Shown piece after piece: positions 24,394 to 34,593 of a stretch of 40,032 nucleotides of DNA. Origin of the DNA: an uncultured Alphaproteobacteria bacterium (lineage in GTDB: Bacteria > Pseudomonadota > Alphaproteobacteria > HIMB59). The stretch covers positions 1 through 40,032 of the forward strand of contig CACBDV010000008.1 in assembly GCA_902538085.1 (NCBI GenBank), in the 5' to 3' direction. A program made the position numbers and the translations under genes. Numbering within the stretch: position 1 is the first letter of the stretch; each line of letters starts with the position of its first letter. The notes under the pieces were generated by a model. It worked only from the letters and a program-made list of their open reading frames with translations. It did no database searches and was not told the origin of the DNA.

Positions 24394-25298
24394 ACTACTT
24401 TTTTTAGTTTTTCAAAGTCTTCATCTGCATGATAACTTGACCTTGTCATCGGTGAGGAGGAAATCATTTTAAATCCCAATTTTAAGCAAACATTATAGAG
24501 GCTTTTAAACTCGTCAGGAGAGTAAAACTTATGAACTTTTTCATGATGAATAGAAGGTTGTAAATATTGGCCTATAGTAACAAAATCAATATTGGAGTCT
24601 TTCATATCTTTTAGTACTTCTATTATTTCTGAATAATCCTCACCTAATCCAACCATAATACCAGACTTTGTAAATATTGATCTATCGAACTCTTTAACTT
24701 CTCTTAAAAGTCTCAAACTCTCAATATAATTAGAACCAGGTCTGATTTGTTTATAGATTCTTGGAACTGTTTCTAAGTTGTGATTAAAAACATCAGGCTT
24801 CACCTTTGCAATATCGATGTAGTTTCTATTTTTTCTTAAGAAATCCGGTGTTAAAATTTCTATTGTTGTATTATTAGATAGTTCTCTTATGTACTTAATA
24901 GTATCAATAAAATGCTGAGCACCACCGTCAGGTAAGTCATCTCTGTCTACACTTGTTACCACAACGTGTTTAAGACCTAATTTTAAAACAGATTTAGCAA
25001 CGTTAAGAGGTTCCATTGGATCTGGTGGCTCAGAAGGTTTACCTGTTTTTACATTACAGAATGCACATGCTCTAGTGCAGGTATCTCCTAATATCATAAA
25101 AGTTGCATGTTTTTTTTCCCAACATTCTCCAATATTGGGACATGCAGCTTCTTGACAGACAGTAACTAAGTTATGAGATTTAACTATATCTAGTGTCTCT
25201 AAATATTTTTTTGATGTTGGAGCTTTTACTTTTAGCCAATTAGGTTTTTTAATTGTCGTAGGATTAAATTTTTTAATTTTTTCTGGATGTCTGATCAT
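24390..25298 (-). CDS. lipA: Lipoyl synthase
   Basis: A 302-residue radical-SAM enzyme that inserts two sulfurs into octanoyl groups on lipoyl domains. The auxiliary iron-sulfur cluster cysteines are C48, C53 and C59 ([12 protein letters not shown]), and the radical-SAM cluster cysteines are C74, C78 and C81 (CTRACAFC). The C-terminal RSSYHADE holds the serine that ligates the auxiliary cluster. It lies two bases after lpd, at the end of the pdh run, and would lipoylate the PdhB and PdhC domains encoded upstream. No lipB is seen here. Confidence 0.95.
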   Translation of the reverse strand: MIRHPEKIKKFNPTTIKKPNWLKVKAPTSKKYLETLDIVKSHNLVTVCQEAACPNIGECWEKKHATFMILGDTCTRACAFCNVKTGKPSEPPDPMEPLNVAKSVLKLGLKHVVVTSVDRDDLPDGGAQHFIDTIKYIRELSNNTTIEILTPDFLRKNRNYIDIAKVKPDVFNHNLETVPRIYKQIRPGSNYIESLRLLREVKEFDRSIFTKSGIMVGLGEDYSEIIEVLKDMKDSNIDFVTIGQYLQPSIHHEKVHKFYSPDEFKSLYNVCLKLGFKMISSSPMTRSSYHADEDFEKLKKVV

Positions 25299-25300
25299 GT

Positions 25301-26674
25301 TTAAAAATGTAAAGGTTTTTCAAAAGCTGATAATACACTTTCATGAATAGACTCTGATAAAGTTGGATGTGCAAAAACAGTATTAATAAATTCATCTTCT
25401 GTTGACTCAGATGAAATAGCTAAGCCAAATGTGGCTATCATTTCTGTAACATCAGGTCCAATAAGGTGTGCGCCCAATACCTCTCCGGTCTCGGAATTAA
25501 AGAGTGTTTTCACAAAACCATATGAGTTAGACATAGTTTGTGATTTACCATTTGCTAAAAATGGAAAATTACCCGTCTTGTAGGGAGTGTTATTGTCTTT
25601 AAGTTGTTGTTCAGTGAAACCAACAGTAGCTATTTGTGGTAAGCTATATATACAACCAGGGATATGATTTTCTTTTGGTTTATGAGTATCATTACCTGTT
25701 GAAATATGAGTGACACAATTTATAGCATCGTGCATGGCTTTATGTGCTAGCCATGGGGCACCAATAATATCACCAATTGCATATAAACCGTTAATATTTG
25801 TCTCATAATTATGGTTTGTATTTATGTAACCGGTATCAGATAGATTTAAGTTAAGAGAACTTATAAAGTCTTTATCCAAATTAGGTATCACACCTACAGA
25901 TACTATTAATGCATCACAATCTAAATTTTGGTCAATGTTTTTAAAGCTTACATTCTTTTTATCTTCAACAATTTTCTCAATTTTTGCATTTAACTCAAAT
26001 TTAATACCTTTTTTTTCAAATATTTTTTTTGCTTCAGTTGAAATGTCGTTATCAAACTGAGGTAAAATCTTATTTTGAGACTCGAAAACTGTAACGTCCG
26101 AACCTAAAGCATTATAAATACTTGCAAATTCTATTCCAATTGCTCCTGATCCTATAATACATAATTTTTTTGGAAGAAATTTAGGAATCATTGCTTCTTT
26201 GGAACTCCAAATTAAATTAGAAAATTTAATGTCACCAATTGTTTTAGGTTTGCATCCTGTAGCAATAATCATATTCTTAGAGGAGATTTCATCTGAAGTT
26301 GTATTTACAAAAAATTCATTATCAATTTTTTTTGGATATGCTCGATGTTTATAAATATCTATTTTATTTTTTTTCATTAGTGAGTTAACGCCTTTTGACA
26401 AATTATCAGAAGCTGTTCTTGACATCTTAACAACTTTATCTAGAGCAATTTTAGTAAGATCTTTCTTATCAAGCCCAAAATGATTAGCCTCTTCCATAAA
26501 TTCTGCTGAATGTAATAATGATTTCGTTGGAATACACCCCCAATTAAGACATACACCTCCAAGTTTGTCCTCTTCAAACAAAGCAACTTTCATACCAAGT
26601 TGTCCAGCTTTTATAGCAGCAACATAACCACCAGGACCACCGCCAATTATTGTTAAATCATACTTAATTGTCAT
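25301..26674 (-). CDS. lpd: Dihydrolipoamide dehydrogenase (E3)
   Basis: A 457-residue flavoprotein disulfide reductase that reoxidises dihydrolipoyl groups with NAD+. The FAD motif is [10 protein letters not shown] (11-20), the redox-active pair C42/C47 is in [13 protein letters not shown], the NAD motif is [19 protein letters not shown] is the second FAD motif, and the C-terminal His-Glu pair H436/E441 is in HPTLSE. There is no fused lipoyl domain. It overlaps pdhC by 11 bases. It may serve 2-oxoglutarate dehydrogenase or the glycine system as well. Confidence 0.95.
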   Translation of the reverse strand: MTIKYDLTIIGGGPGGYVAAIKAGQLGMKVALFEEDKLGGVCLNWGCIPTKSLLHSAEFMEEANHFGLDKKDLTKIALDKVVKMSRTASDNLSKGVNSLMKKNKIDIYKHRAYPKKIDNEFFVNTTSDEISSKNMIIATGCKPKTIGDIKFSNLIWSSKEAMIPKFLPKKLCIIGSGAIGIEFASIYNALGSDVTVFESQNKILPQFDNDISTEAKKIFEKKGIKFELNAKIEKIVEDKKNVSFKNIDQNLDCDALIVSVGVIPNLDKDFISSLNLNLSDTGYINTNHNYETNINGLYAIGDIIGAPWLAHKAMHDAINCVTHISTGNDTHKPKENHIPGCIYSLPQIATVGFTEQQLKDNNTPYKTGNFPFLANGKSQTMSNSYGFVKTLFNSETGEVLGAHLIGPDVTEMIATFGLAISSESTEDEFINTVFAHPTLSESIHESVLSAFEKPLHF

Positions 26675-27947
26675 CTGAAATATTTTCTAAATTTTGTACA
26701 ATACTGGAAAAAAATTGTGATGCTAAAACTCCATCAACAGCTCTATGATCACATGATAATGTCAAATTTATAAAACTCCCTATTTCTATCTTACCTTTGT
26801 CCACATAAACATCCTCAAAAATCTGCCCTACTGCTAATATATAAGTTTGTCCTGGTAAAATAATAGCATCAAAACTACGGATATTAAATGAACCTAAATT
26901 AGATATACTTATGACACCATCTGACAGATCAGAGGGGGTAAGTTTATTATCTCTTGTTAAATTTATCTTTTCATTAAGATTAGTGTTGATTTGATTTAAA
27001 TTAAAATTATTTATCTTTTTGATTACAGGCATTTTTAAGCCAAACTTAGAGTCAACGGCAATACCAATATTATGATCTTTATTAATAATAAATTCACCAT
27101 TATCCTTATACGTACAATTTGAGTCTGGAAATGCTTTGAATGCATTTGATATAGATTGCATTAATATTGCGTTTAAAGAGTATTTATTACCTTTTAATTT
27201 TTGATCTTTTCTAAATTTTAATAAAGTAGCCATATTAACTCTAGTATTTAAATAAAAATGTGGAATGTTATTTTTTGAATATGTTGTTGCTTTTGCAATA
27301 GCCTGTCTTAATCTATTAATATTTGGGCTTTCAGATAAATAATTTGAGTCTGATAAATCTCTTAAAATAATTCTATTATCTGGACCAGAACCTTTTATTT
27401 TTGATAAATCTATAGATTTTTCATTTGATATTTTTTTGGCAAGTGGGGATATAAATACTCTTATAGCCCCATCATCAAAAGTTTCATTTATATCAAGATC
27501 ATCGGTATGTATTCTTCTTGAAATCGATTTTATTTTTGAAATATCTATATTTTTTTTTTGAGCTATTTTTTTAGCTAAGGGGGTAATTAATATTTTATCT
27601 GAAACCAAATCTTTATCATTATCAGAAGGATTTGTTTCTAAGGTTTGTATTTTATTATCTGAATTATTATTTTTTATAAAATAATTTATATCCTCTTGTG
27701 TAAAAGTCAAATCATCTGAAATTATTGCGACTAATTGATTAACATTTGCTGTTTCACCTTCCTTCGATATTATTTTAGCAATATACCCATCTTCTGGTGA
27801 CTCGTATTCCATTGTGGCTTTATCTGTTTCAACTTCGAATAAAACCTCACCACTTAATATCGGATCTTTTTCTTTTTTAATCCACTTAACAATTTTACCC
27901 TCCTCCATTGTGGGAGATAAAGAAGGTAAATTAACTTCATATAACAT
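26664..27947 (-). CDS. pdhC: Pyruvate dehydrogenase E2, dihydrolipoamide acetyltransferase, with two tandem subunit-binding domains
   Basis: 427 residues. The lipoyl domain is residues 1-80, with the lipoylated K43 in ETDKAT. A linker leads to two peripheral-subunit-binding modules: residues about 120-153 (ITPLAKKIAQKKNIDISKI, then RRIHTDDL) and about 165-198 (ISPLAKKISNEKSIDLSKI, then GSGPDNRIILRDL). Only the second has the usual GSGPxxRI loop. The C-terminal acetyltransferase core ends with the catalytic H401 in CDHRAVDG. It transfers acetyl from E1 to CoA and forms the core of the complex. One binding domain is the norm, so the repeat is unusual. It overlaps pdhB by one base. Confidence 0.94.
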   Translation of the reverse strand: MLYEVNLPSLSPTMEEGKIVKWIKKEKDPILSGEVLFEVETDKATMEYESPEDGYIAKIISKEGETANVNQLVAIISDDLTFTQEDINYFIKNNNSDNKIQTLETNPSDNDKDLVSDKILITPLAKKIAQKKNIDISKIKSISRRIHTDDLDINETFDDGAIRVFISPLAKKISNEKSIDLSKIKGSGPDNRIILRDLSDSNYLSESPNINRLRQAIAKATTYSKNNIPHFYLNTRVNMATLLKFRKDQKLKGNKYSLNAILMQSISNAFKAFPDSNCTYKDNGEFIINKDHNIGIAVDSKFGLKMPVIKKINNFNLNQINTNLNEKINLTRDNKLTPSDLSDGVISISNLGSFNIRSFDAIILPGQTYILAVGQIFEDVYVDKGKIEIGSFINLTLSCDHRAVDGVLASQFFSSIVQNLENISDDN

Positions 27948-29317
27948 TAATTTATATATGACACTTTTTTTACAGCAGATAAAATTTCATCAGTGTTAGG
28001 TAATGCCAATTTTTCTAAATTTTCTGCATATGGCATTGGGACATCTTTTCCACTAACTTTAATTATTTCTGAGTCAAGGAAATCAAAGCAATTTGATTGT
28101 ATTAGATAAGATAAGTGTGATCCAAAACTTGTGTTACCAAAGCCGTCCTCAACAATTACAACTCTATTGGTCTTCTTAACGGATTTATATATCAATTCTT
28201 CATCTAGAGGTTTAATTGATCTTAGATCTATAATATCAGGACTAACCCCTAATTTTTCAATTGATGGAAGAGCAGTTAATATTCTTTGAACTGACATTGA
28301 AAAACCAATAATAGTTACATCTTTACCTTCTTTAATAAGATTGCCTTTACCAATAGGAATTAAAAAATCGTTCTCTTCTGGAACGTTGGTTTTTTCTTTA
28401 TAGAGTAATTCATGTTCTAGAAAAACAACAGGATTGGGATTTCGTATAGATGATTTTAATAAACCTTTTGCATCTCTTGCATTTGAAGGGGCAATTACTA
28501 TCAAGCCTGGAATATGAGAGAACCAAGATATAAAACATTGGCTATGTTGTGCTCCTACTCTAGCCGCAGCACCATTTGGGCCTCGAAAAACTATAGGAAC
28601 ATTTATTTCTCCACCTGACATATATAAAGATTTAGCAGCAGAATTAACTATTTGATCAATTGCTTGCATAGAAAAATTAAAAGTCATAAATTCACATATA
28701 GGCTTAAGTCCTGCCATGGCAGCTCCAATAGCTAAACCTGTAAAACCATGCTCAGAAATAGGAGTATCTAGAACCCTTTTAGATCCAAATTTATCAAGAA
28801 GCCCTTGGGTTACTTTATATGCACCGTCGTATTCAGCTACCTCTTCTCCTAAAAGAAAAACATCTTTGTCTAATTTCATTTCTTCTTCTATAGCTTGGTT
28901 TAATGCCTCTCTCATAGATATTTCTTTTTCAGACCAATTCTTTGCACCTGAATTTTCTTTTGTTTGATTTAAAAGAGAATTCATAGAAATTTTTACTTCT
29001 GTTGTAAGAGGTTCAGAGCTGTTAGAAGAGACTTGTGGAGATTTATTAATAGGTTTTTCTGATATCTCCTCTATTTCCTCACCATCAACTTTAAGTAAAG
29101 CAATCTCAGTATTAACACTTATATTTTCAGTTCCCTCTTTAACTAGTATTTTCTCAACTTTACCATCATCGGGTGACTCTAGTTCCATAGTAGCTTTATC
29201 AGTCTCAATTTCTGCTAAAATATCTCCTGAAACTACACTATCTCCCTCTTTAACTAACCATTTTACTAAGTTACCTGTTTCCATTGTTGGGGATAAAGCT
29301 GGTAAAAGTATTTTCAT
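27947..29317 (-). CDS. pdhB: Pyruvate dehydrogenase E1 beta subunit with N-terminal lipoyl domain
   Basis: 456 residues. A lipoyl domain (1-80, K41 in ETDKAT) is joined by a Ser/Asn-rich linker to a transketolase-type E1 beta body that starts near residue 130 (MREALNQAIEEEM). The body has DTPISEHGFTGLAIGAAM, GPNGAAARVGAQHSQ and EDGFGNTSFG. A lipoyl domain on E1 beta is a known alphaproteobacterial trait. With PdhA it decarboxylates pyruvate using thiamine diphosphate. It overlaps pdhA by four bases and pdhC by one. Confidence 0.95.
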   Translation of the reverse strand: MKILLPALSPTMETGNLVKWLVKEGDSVVSGDILAEIETDKATMELESPDDGKVEKILVKEGTENISVNTEIALLKVDGEEIEEISEKPINKSPQVSSNSSEPLTTEVKISMNSLLNQTKENSGAKNWSEKEISMREALNQAIEEEMKLDKDVFLLGEEVAEYDGAYKVTQGLLDKFGSKRVLDTPISEHGFTGLAIGAAMAGLKPICEFMTFNFSMQAIDQIVNSAAKSLYMSGGEINVPIVFRGPNGAAARVGAQHSQCFISWFSHIPGLIVIAPSNARDAKGLLKSSIRNPNPVVFLEHELLYKEKTNVPEENDFLIPIGKGNLIKEGKDVTIIGFSMSVQRILTALPSIEKLGVSPDIIDLRSIKPLDEELIYKSVKKTNRVVIVEDGFGNTSFGSHLSYLIQSNCFDFLDSEIIKVSGKDVPMPYAENLEKLALPNTDEILSAVKKVSYIN

Positions 29318-30291
29318 AAATATACCTCGGTGTATAATTCTTTTAAATCTGGAAGTGGTGATTCAAGTGAAAATTTTTCTATATCTTTAATTTTTTTCTT
29401 AATATCGCTTTCAATATCTTTAATCGTGTCCTCTTGAATTTTATAATCATTTAATAAAGTTTCTTTCATCATTAACACAGGATCTATCTCTTTCATTTTA
29501 TTTACTTCATCTTTAGTCCTGTATAGACCAGGATCAGACATTGAATGACCTCTGAATCTATATGTGTCCATTTCAATAATGTAGGGCTTAGAATTTTTTT
29601 CGATATATTCTCTTGCTCTTATTGCTGACTCACTTACATTAAAAAAATTCATACCATCTACTTTTTCACCTTTAATGCCGAATACAGTTGCTCGTTCGTA
29701 TAGCTCACCTCCTGCTGCAGACCTTCCAATAGATGTGCCCATTCCATATTTATTGTTTTCTATAATAAATAATACTGGTAACTCCCAAAGTGATGCTAAA
29801 TTAAATGCCTCAAAAACTTGGCCATTACTCATAGCTCCATCACCTAAATAGACTCTTGAAATCTTTTTTTCGTTTCTGTATTTATGTGCAAAACCTATAC
29901 CAACGCCTAAAGGCACTTGTGCTCCAACGATACCATGTCCACCATAAAATCTATTAGCTTTGGAGAACATGTGCATTGATCCCCCCTTACCTTTTGAAAT
30001 TCCATCTTTTCTTCCAGTTAATTCAGACATTACTAGTTTAGGATCTACTCCACGAGCTAATATATGTCCATGATCTCTATAAGCAGTTATAACGGTATCC
30101 TCTGAGTTAATAGAGGAGAGAATACCTATGACAACAGCCTCTTGGCCGATATATAAATGACAGAAACCTCCAATTTTTCCAGCTCCGTATAATTGAGCAG
30201 CTTTTTCTTCAAATTTTCTAATTAAATACATTTTTTCGTAAAACTTCAGTAACTGTTCATTTGTAAAATTATTTTTGTTTTTTTTACTCAT
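29314..30291 (-). CDS. pdhA: Pyruvate dehydrogenase E1 alpha subunit
   Basis: 325 residues. The thiamine diphosphate motif is GDGAMSNGQ followed by IIENNKYGMGT. Other marks are GFCHLYIGQEA near the start, KGKGGSMHMF in the middle and the phosphorylation-loop equivalent YRFRGHSMSDPGLYR. It forms the alpha2beta2 E1 with PdhB. It starts one base after the FtsB-like gene. This is the entry step from pyruvate to acetyl-CoA. Confidence 0.95.
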   Translation of the reverse strand: MSKKNKNNFTNEQLLKFYEKMYLIRKFEEKAAQLYGAGKIGGFCHLYIGQEAVVIGILSSINSEDTVITAYRDHGHILARGVDPKLVMSELTGRKDGISKGKGGSMHMFSKANRFYGGHGIVGAQVPLGVGIGFAHKYRNEKKISRVYLGDGAMSNGQVFEAFNLASLWELPVLFIIENNKYGMGTSIGRSAAGGELYERATVFGIKGEKVDGMNFFNVSESAIRAREYIEKNSKPYIIEMDTYRFRGHSMSDPGLYRTKDEVNKMKEIDPVLMMKETLLNDYKIQEDTIKDIESDIKKKIKDIEKFSLESPLPDLKELYTEVYL

Positions 30292-30292
30292 C

Positions 30293-30580
30293 TTAATCTA
30301 ACTTTAATATGGTCTCTCCATCTTGAATATTTGGATTATTCTTCTTTGTAATTTCATCAATATAATCCTCTTTATTAGAATAGAAAGAGTGTAAATCAAT
30401 ATTAATATCTAACATTTTTTGATCGAGATTGGATTGCAATTTTTTATACATTTTTTCCTCAAATTGATAAATTAAGTAATTTCCAATATTAAACTTTCCA
30501 TAAACTGTGTGGTATATCAGGTAAATCAATACAAATATAAAAAAGAAATTTATTAAACTACTAGCTTTTAAAAACTTCAC
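30293..30580 (-). CDS. ftsB: FtsB-like septum formation initiator protein
   Basis: A 95-residue bitopic membrane protein: a basic start, one transmembrane segment (about 10-26) and then a charged region compatible with a short coiled coil (about 35-65). YHTVYGKFNIGNYL just after the membrane segment matches the YxxxGxxGL pattern of alphaproteobacterial DivIC/FtsB proteins. The position between eno and pdhA is a conserved alphaproteobacterial location for this gene. FtsB links FtsQ and FtsL in the division complex. The sequence is divergent, so context carries much of the call. It overlaps eno by 20 bases. Confidence 0.75.
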   Translation of the reverse strand: MKFLKASSLINFFFIFVLIYLIYHTVYGKFNIGNYLIYQFEEKMYKKLQSNLDQKMLDINIDLHSFYSNKEDYIDEITKKNNPNIQDGETILKLD

Positions 30581-31832
30581 TTAATTCACCAGCATACCCT
30601 TTAATCTTGTCATTTTCTGATATTCTAAGTAACTGATTATATTTTGCAACTCTATCAGATCTAGCTAATGAGCCAGTTTTAATCAATGGACAGCGTGAAG
30701 CAACAGCTAAATCTGAGATAAAAGAGTCTTCAGTTTCACCTGACCTATGAGACATAATAGATGCAAAACTATTTTCTGTCGCTAGCTTGATAGCTTCTAA
30801 AGTTTCTGTAACTGTGCCTATTTGATTCAATTTAATTAAAATACTATTTGCTTGTTTTTCATCTATACCAGTTTGCAATTTTTGAATATTCGTAACAAAA
30901 AGATCATCGCCTACTAATCGAATTTTTGAACCAAGTTTATTTGTGATCTTTACCCAACCTTCATAATCTTCTTCATTAAGTGCATCTTCAATTGAAAAAA
31001 TAGGATAGTTTTTACAAATATTTTCGTAAACACTAATCATTTCTTCAGTTGAATATGAGTTACCTTCGAAATTATATTTTCCATCAGAGTAAAACTCACT
31101 AGAAGCTGCATCTAATGAAATTTTAAAGTGATCATTTAATTTAAATCCTGCTTTTGAAATTGAATTACATATTAAATCTAGAACATCTAAATGAGATTTT
31201 AAATTAGGAGCAAAGCCTCCTTCATCACCAAGATTAGTATTTAAAGATCTAGATTTTAACTCTTTTTTTATATTGGTTATTACAGAATGTGTTGAAGATA
31301 AAGCTTCAGTTAAAGATGTAAATCCTATTGGTAAAATCATAAACTCTTGAAAATCAACTTCGTTATCAGCATGTTGTCCACCATTTATTACATTTAACAT
31401 TGGAACTGGAATAATTAAATTATCTAAACCCTGAGAGAGAAATATTGCACCAAAGTTTGAATAAGACCAAGCCTTATAGTAAGCAAGGCTAAGAGATAAA
31501 ATAGCGTTTGCTCCATAATTTGATTTATTTTCTGTGCCATCTAAATCTATTAGGAATTGATCAAATTCTCTGAAATCAGCAAAACTTTTATCTAAAATTT
31601 TCGGTTTTATGAGTTTGTTAACATTAGATGCAGCTTTTAAGACACCTTTGCCACTCATTCTATTTGAGTCTAAATCTCTTAATTCTAATGCTTCAAATTT
31701 TCCTGTGGACGCTCCTGATGGAACCATACCACGAAATGGATATGGTATATTTTCAAATATCATTTCACATTCTACAGTTGGGTTGCCCCTACTATCAAAA
31801 ATTTCTCTTGCTATTATATTTATAATTTTCAT
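30561..31832 (-). CDS. eno: Enolase
   Basis: A 423-residue enzyme of normal length converting 2-phosphoglycerate to phosphoenolpyruvate. Visible signatures are ARxIFDSRGNPTVE-like AREIFDSRGNPTVECE, GGQHADNEVDFQEFMI, GDEGGFAPN, the metal ligands in SLDAAS, SIEDALNEED and VGDDLFVTN, catalytic lysine in ILIKLNQIGT and MSHRSGETED. It begins immediately after the kdsA stop with no spacer. Its product feeds pyruvate production for the adjacent pdh genes and also PEP for KdsA. Confidence 0.96.
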   Translation of the reverse strand: MKIINIIAREIFDSRGNPTVECEMIFENIPYPFRGMVPSGASTGKFEALELRDLDSNRMSGKGVLKAASNVNKLIKPKILDKSFADFREFDQFLIDLDGTENKSNYGANAILSLSLAYYKAWSYSNFGAIFLSQGLDNLIIPVPMLNVINGGQHADNEVDFQEFMILPIGFTSLTEALSSTHSVITNIKKELKSRSLNTNLGDEGGFAPNLKSHLDVLDLICNSISKAGFKLNDHFKISLDAASSEFYSDGKYNFEGNSYSTEEMISVYENICKNYPIFSIEDALNEEDYEGWVKITNKLGSKIRLVGDDLFVTNIQKLQTGIDEKQANSILIKLNQIGTVTETLEAIKLATENSFASIMSHRSGETEDSFISDLAVASRCPLIKTGSLARSDRVAKYNQLLRISENDKIKGYAGELSEVFKS

Positions 31833-32657
31833 TTATTTTGCCGCCTTATTTATTTTGTTTATAGAATTTAAGAGTTCTGGCATTTTATGTAAATATACCA
31901 TATTTGGGCCGTCACTTAATGCCATTTCTGGGTTAGGGTGAGTTTCAATGAAGAAACCTGCTATCCTTAAAGATGAAGCTGCTTTCGATAATGGTGTCAC
32001 ATACTCTCTAGCGCCTCCACTTTTTTTTCCCAATCCACCAGGTAGTTGCACACTGTGTGTTGAGTCAAAAATAATTGGGTATCCAAATGTTTTCATTAAA
32101 TGAATACCTTTAAAGTCATTTATTAAATAATTATATCCAAATGAATTTCCTCTTTCAGTTATTAATATTTTTTTGTTATTTTCATTTTCAATTTTATTTA
32201 TGATATTTGAAACTTCTTTGTGTGATAAAAACTGTCCTTTTTTAACATTTACAATCTTTTTTGTTTGTGCAGCAGCTTTAATTAAATCTGTTTGTCTACA
32301 TAAAAAAGCTGGAATTTGTATTACATCAAGAAATTCAGCCAACTTATCAACTTGAAAAGTCTCATGAACGTCGGAGGTGATGGATAATTTTAAATCTTTT
32401 TTGAGATTTTTTAATATATCTATAGATTTATCAAGGGAAATTTTATGACGTATTGTTTTATCAGAGCTTCTATTAGCTTTGTCAAAACTACATTTGAATA
32501 CTAAATTAAACTTTTCTTTTTTTGCATATTTAATAAGAGATTGCGCAACTTTTCTGACTAGTTTTTCATTTTCTAATAAGCATGGGCCAGATATTAAAGT
32601 CAGTCTGTCAGTATCATTTTTAATAATATTTTTAGATAATTGGACAGATCTAGGCAT
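31833..32657 (-). CDS. kdsA: 3-deoxy-D-manno-octulosonate 8-phosphate synthase
   Basis: 274 residues. It condenses PEP with arabinose 5-phosphate to KDO 8-phosphate for lipopolysaccharide core, so the organism is expected to make LPS. Marks are LISGPCLLEN, FKCSFDKANRSS, TDVHET-like SDVHETFQV, QIPAFLCRQTDL, ERGNSFGYNYL and DSTHSVQLPGG. The Cys in SGPCLLEN and its surroundings are normal for the family. It overlaps pyrG by 8 bases. Confidence 0.95.
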   Translation of the reverse strand: MPRSVQLSKNIIKNDTDRLTLISGPCLLENEKLVRKVAQSLIKYAKKEKFNLVFKCSFDKANRSSDKTIRHKISLDKSIDILKNLKKDLKLSITSDVHETFQVDKLAEFLDVIQIPAFLCRQTDLIKAAAQTKKIVNVKKGQFLSHKEVSNIINKIENENNKKILITERGNSFGYNYLINDFKGIHLMKTFGYPIIFDSTHSVQLPGGLGKKSGGAREYVTPLSKAASSLRIAGFFIETHPNPEMALSDGPNMVYLHKMPELLNSINKINKAAK

Positions 32658-34269
32658 TTTTATTCATTAAACTATTTTTTATAAATGAGAAAAATATAGG
32701 GTGAGGTTTAAACGGTTTAGACTTCAGCTCAGGATGAAATTGAACACCGAGAAACCATTTATGATTTTTATTTTCAATGATTTCTAATAATTTTTTATCT
32801 TTTGAAAATCCAGAAAAGACAAGACCTTTTTTTTCTATTGAAGATCTATATTTAGGATTCACTTCATACCTATGCCTATGTCTTTCGTGAATTAATTTTT
32901 TTTTGTAAATTTTTGAAGCTAAAGATTTATTTTTTATATAACAAGGATATGAGCCCAATCTCATAGTAGCACCTAAATCATTTTCTTTTGTTCTTGTTAC
33001 CTTTTGGTTTTTTTTACTCCATTCGGTCATTAACGATATGACATTATTAGTGTGCTTGCCAAATTCTGAGCTACCTGAGTTTTTCATTTTTAAAACATTT
33101 TTAGTAAATTCAATAATTGATAATTGCATGCCCAAACATATTCCTAAGAATGGAATTTGATTTTCTCTAGCATACCTAATAGCTTCTATTTTTCCACTTA
33201 TACCTCTATTACCAAAACCACCAGGTATAAGAATACCTGCGGCCTTAATTAATAACTCATCAACATTTTTTTTATTTATTGTCTCAGAATCAATCCATTT
33301 GATTTTAACATTTACTTTATTGTGAACACCTGCATGATAAATAGCTTCGTAGAGAGATTTATAACTATCTTTTAAATGAACATATTTTCCAATTATAAAT
33401 ATATTTAGTTCCTCTTTTGCTCTTGACTCTAATACTTCAAAGTTTGTCCATTTTGAGAGATCTTTTTTCTTTGTAGATTTTATATTTAAATTTTTTATAA
33501 CTAAGTCATCTAATTTAGATTTTGATAATAAAGAAGGTACTTGGTATATGCTTCCTACATCATAGGACGGAATAACAGCATTAGTTGGTACGTTACAAAA
33601 CAAACTAATTTTTTGAATTTCTTCATACTTTATTTTTTTATTACTTCTACAAACAATTATATCAGGTTGAATTCCTGCATTTAAAAGCTCTTTAACAGAG
33701 TGCTGAGTTGGTTTTGTTTTAATTTCACCAGATGTTTCTATATATGGAAGTAAAGTTAAATGTATGAGGAGTGTGTCTAGCTGTCTTTCATTTTTAAATT
33801 GTCTGATGGCTTCCAAGAAAGGAAGACTTTCAATATCACCAACAGTGCCCCCTATTTCACATATAATAACATCATCCTTATTAGTTGATTTTTTTATCGA
33901 ATTTTTAATTTCTTCAGTGACGTGAGGTATTACTTGCACAGTAGATCCTAAATATTCACCTTTTCTTTCCTTTGATAGTATAGTCGAGTAAATTTTACCA
34001 GATGAAATAGAGTCATTTTTAGAGCATTTTATATCTGTAAACCTCTCATAATGGCCTAAGTCTAAATCAGTCTCATAGCCGTCATCAGTAACATAAACTT
34101 CACCGTGTTGGTATGGACTCATTGTTCCAGGATCAACGTTTAAATACGGATCTAGTTTTCTAATTTTTAGTTTAATACCTCTAGATCTAAGAAGAGAGGC
34201 TAATGATGCAGTGACTATTCCCTTACCTAGTGATGAAACAACACCTCCGGTAACGAAAATTAATTTCAC
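32650..34269 (-). CDS. pyrG: CTP synthase
   Basis: 539 residues, full length. The N-terminal synthetase domain starts with VTGGVVSSLGKGI and contains LDPYLNVDPGTM, GHYERF and CEIGGTVGDIES. The C-terminal class I glutamine amidotransferase domain has PGGFGNRG, the nucleophile Cys in GICLGMQ and GVQFHPE. It makes CTP from UTP, glutamine and ATP. CTP is also needed by IspD and by KDO activation. It overlaps secG by four bases (ATGA). Confidence 0.96.
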   Translation of the reverse strand: MKLIFVTGGVVSSLGKGIVTASLASLLRSRGIKLKIRKLDPYLNVDPGTMSPYQHGEVYVTDDGYETDLDLGHYERFTDIKCSKNDSISSGKIYSTILSKERKGEYLGSTVQVIPHVTEEIKNSIKKSTNKDDVIICEIGGTVGDIESLPFLEAIRQFKNERQLDTLLIHLTLLPYIETSGEIKTKPTQHSVKELLNAGIQPDIIVCRSNKKIKYEEIQKISLFCNVPTNAVIPSYDVGSIYQVPSLLSKSKLDDLVIKNLNIKSTKKKDLSKWTNFEVLESRAKEELNIFIIGKYVHLKDSYKSLYEAIYHAGVHNKVNVKIKWIDSETINKKNVDELLIKAAGILIPGGFGNRGISGKIEAIRYARENQIPFLGICLGMQLSIIEFTKNVLKMKNSGSSEFGKHTNNVISLMTEWSKKNQKVTRTKENDLGATMRLGSYPCYIKNKSLASKIYKKKLIHERHRHRYEVNPKYRSSIEKKGLVFSGFSKDKKLLEIIENKNHKWFLGVQFHPELKSKPFKPHPIFFSFIKNSLMNKNA

Positions 34270-34589
34270 TGATTAGGCACTTCTGGAATCATTTCCTCTA
34301 TTGAGTCGTCTAAAATAATTTCTTCTTGAATAGTTTCTAAATCAGTTGAAGATGAATATTGTTTTGTAATAACTGCGCCCATAAACAAACACCAAAATAA
34401 AAAACCAAAACCTAAAACATAAGTAATTTTAGTCATTCCTGAAAAAGAGGATTTATTTGCTGTAATTCCACCTGTAAGAGATGTTTGAGTGCCTAGCCCA
34501 AGACTTCCACCTTCAGTTTTTTGAAAAAGTATAATTAAAATGAGAACCACTCCAATAATTGCACTAATGATTAAAAAAAGGTTTATCAT
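34266..34589 (-). CDS. secG: Preprotein translocase subunit SecG
   Basis: 107 residues from the ATG at 34589. A longer frame from 34652 would run into tpiA and add a non-conserved stretch. There are two transmembrane segments (about 2-22 and 53-75) joined by the typical loop FQKTEGGSLGLGTQTSL. The tail is acidic and rich in Glu and Ile. SecG is the small accessory subunit of the SecYEG channel. It sits between tpiA and pyrG, as in many Alphaproteobacteria. Confidence 0.88.
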   Translation of the reverse strand: MINLFLIISAIIGVVLILIILFQKTEGGSLGLGTQTSLTGGITANKSSFSGMTKITYVLGFGFLFWCLFMGAVITKQYSSSTDLETIQEEIILDDSIEEMIPEVPNQ

Positions 34590-34593
34590 ATTG

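Noticed and set aside
31609-31941. 110-residue plus-strand frame with hydrophobic stretches
   Set aside because: It is antisense to the eno/kdsA junction; both minus-strand genes have full conserved motifs there.
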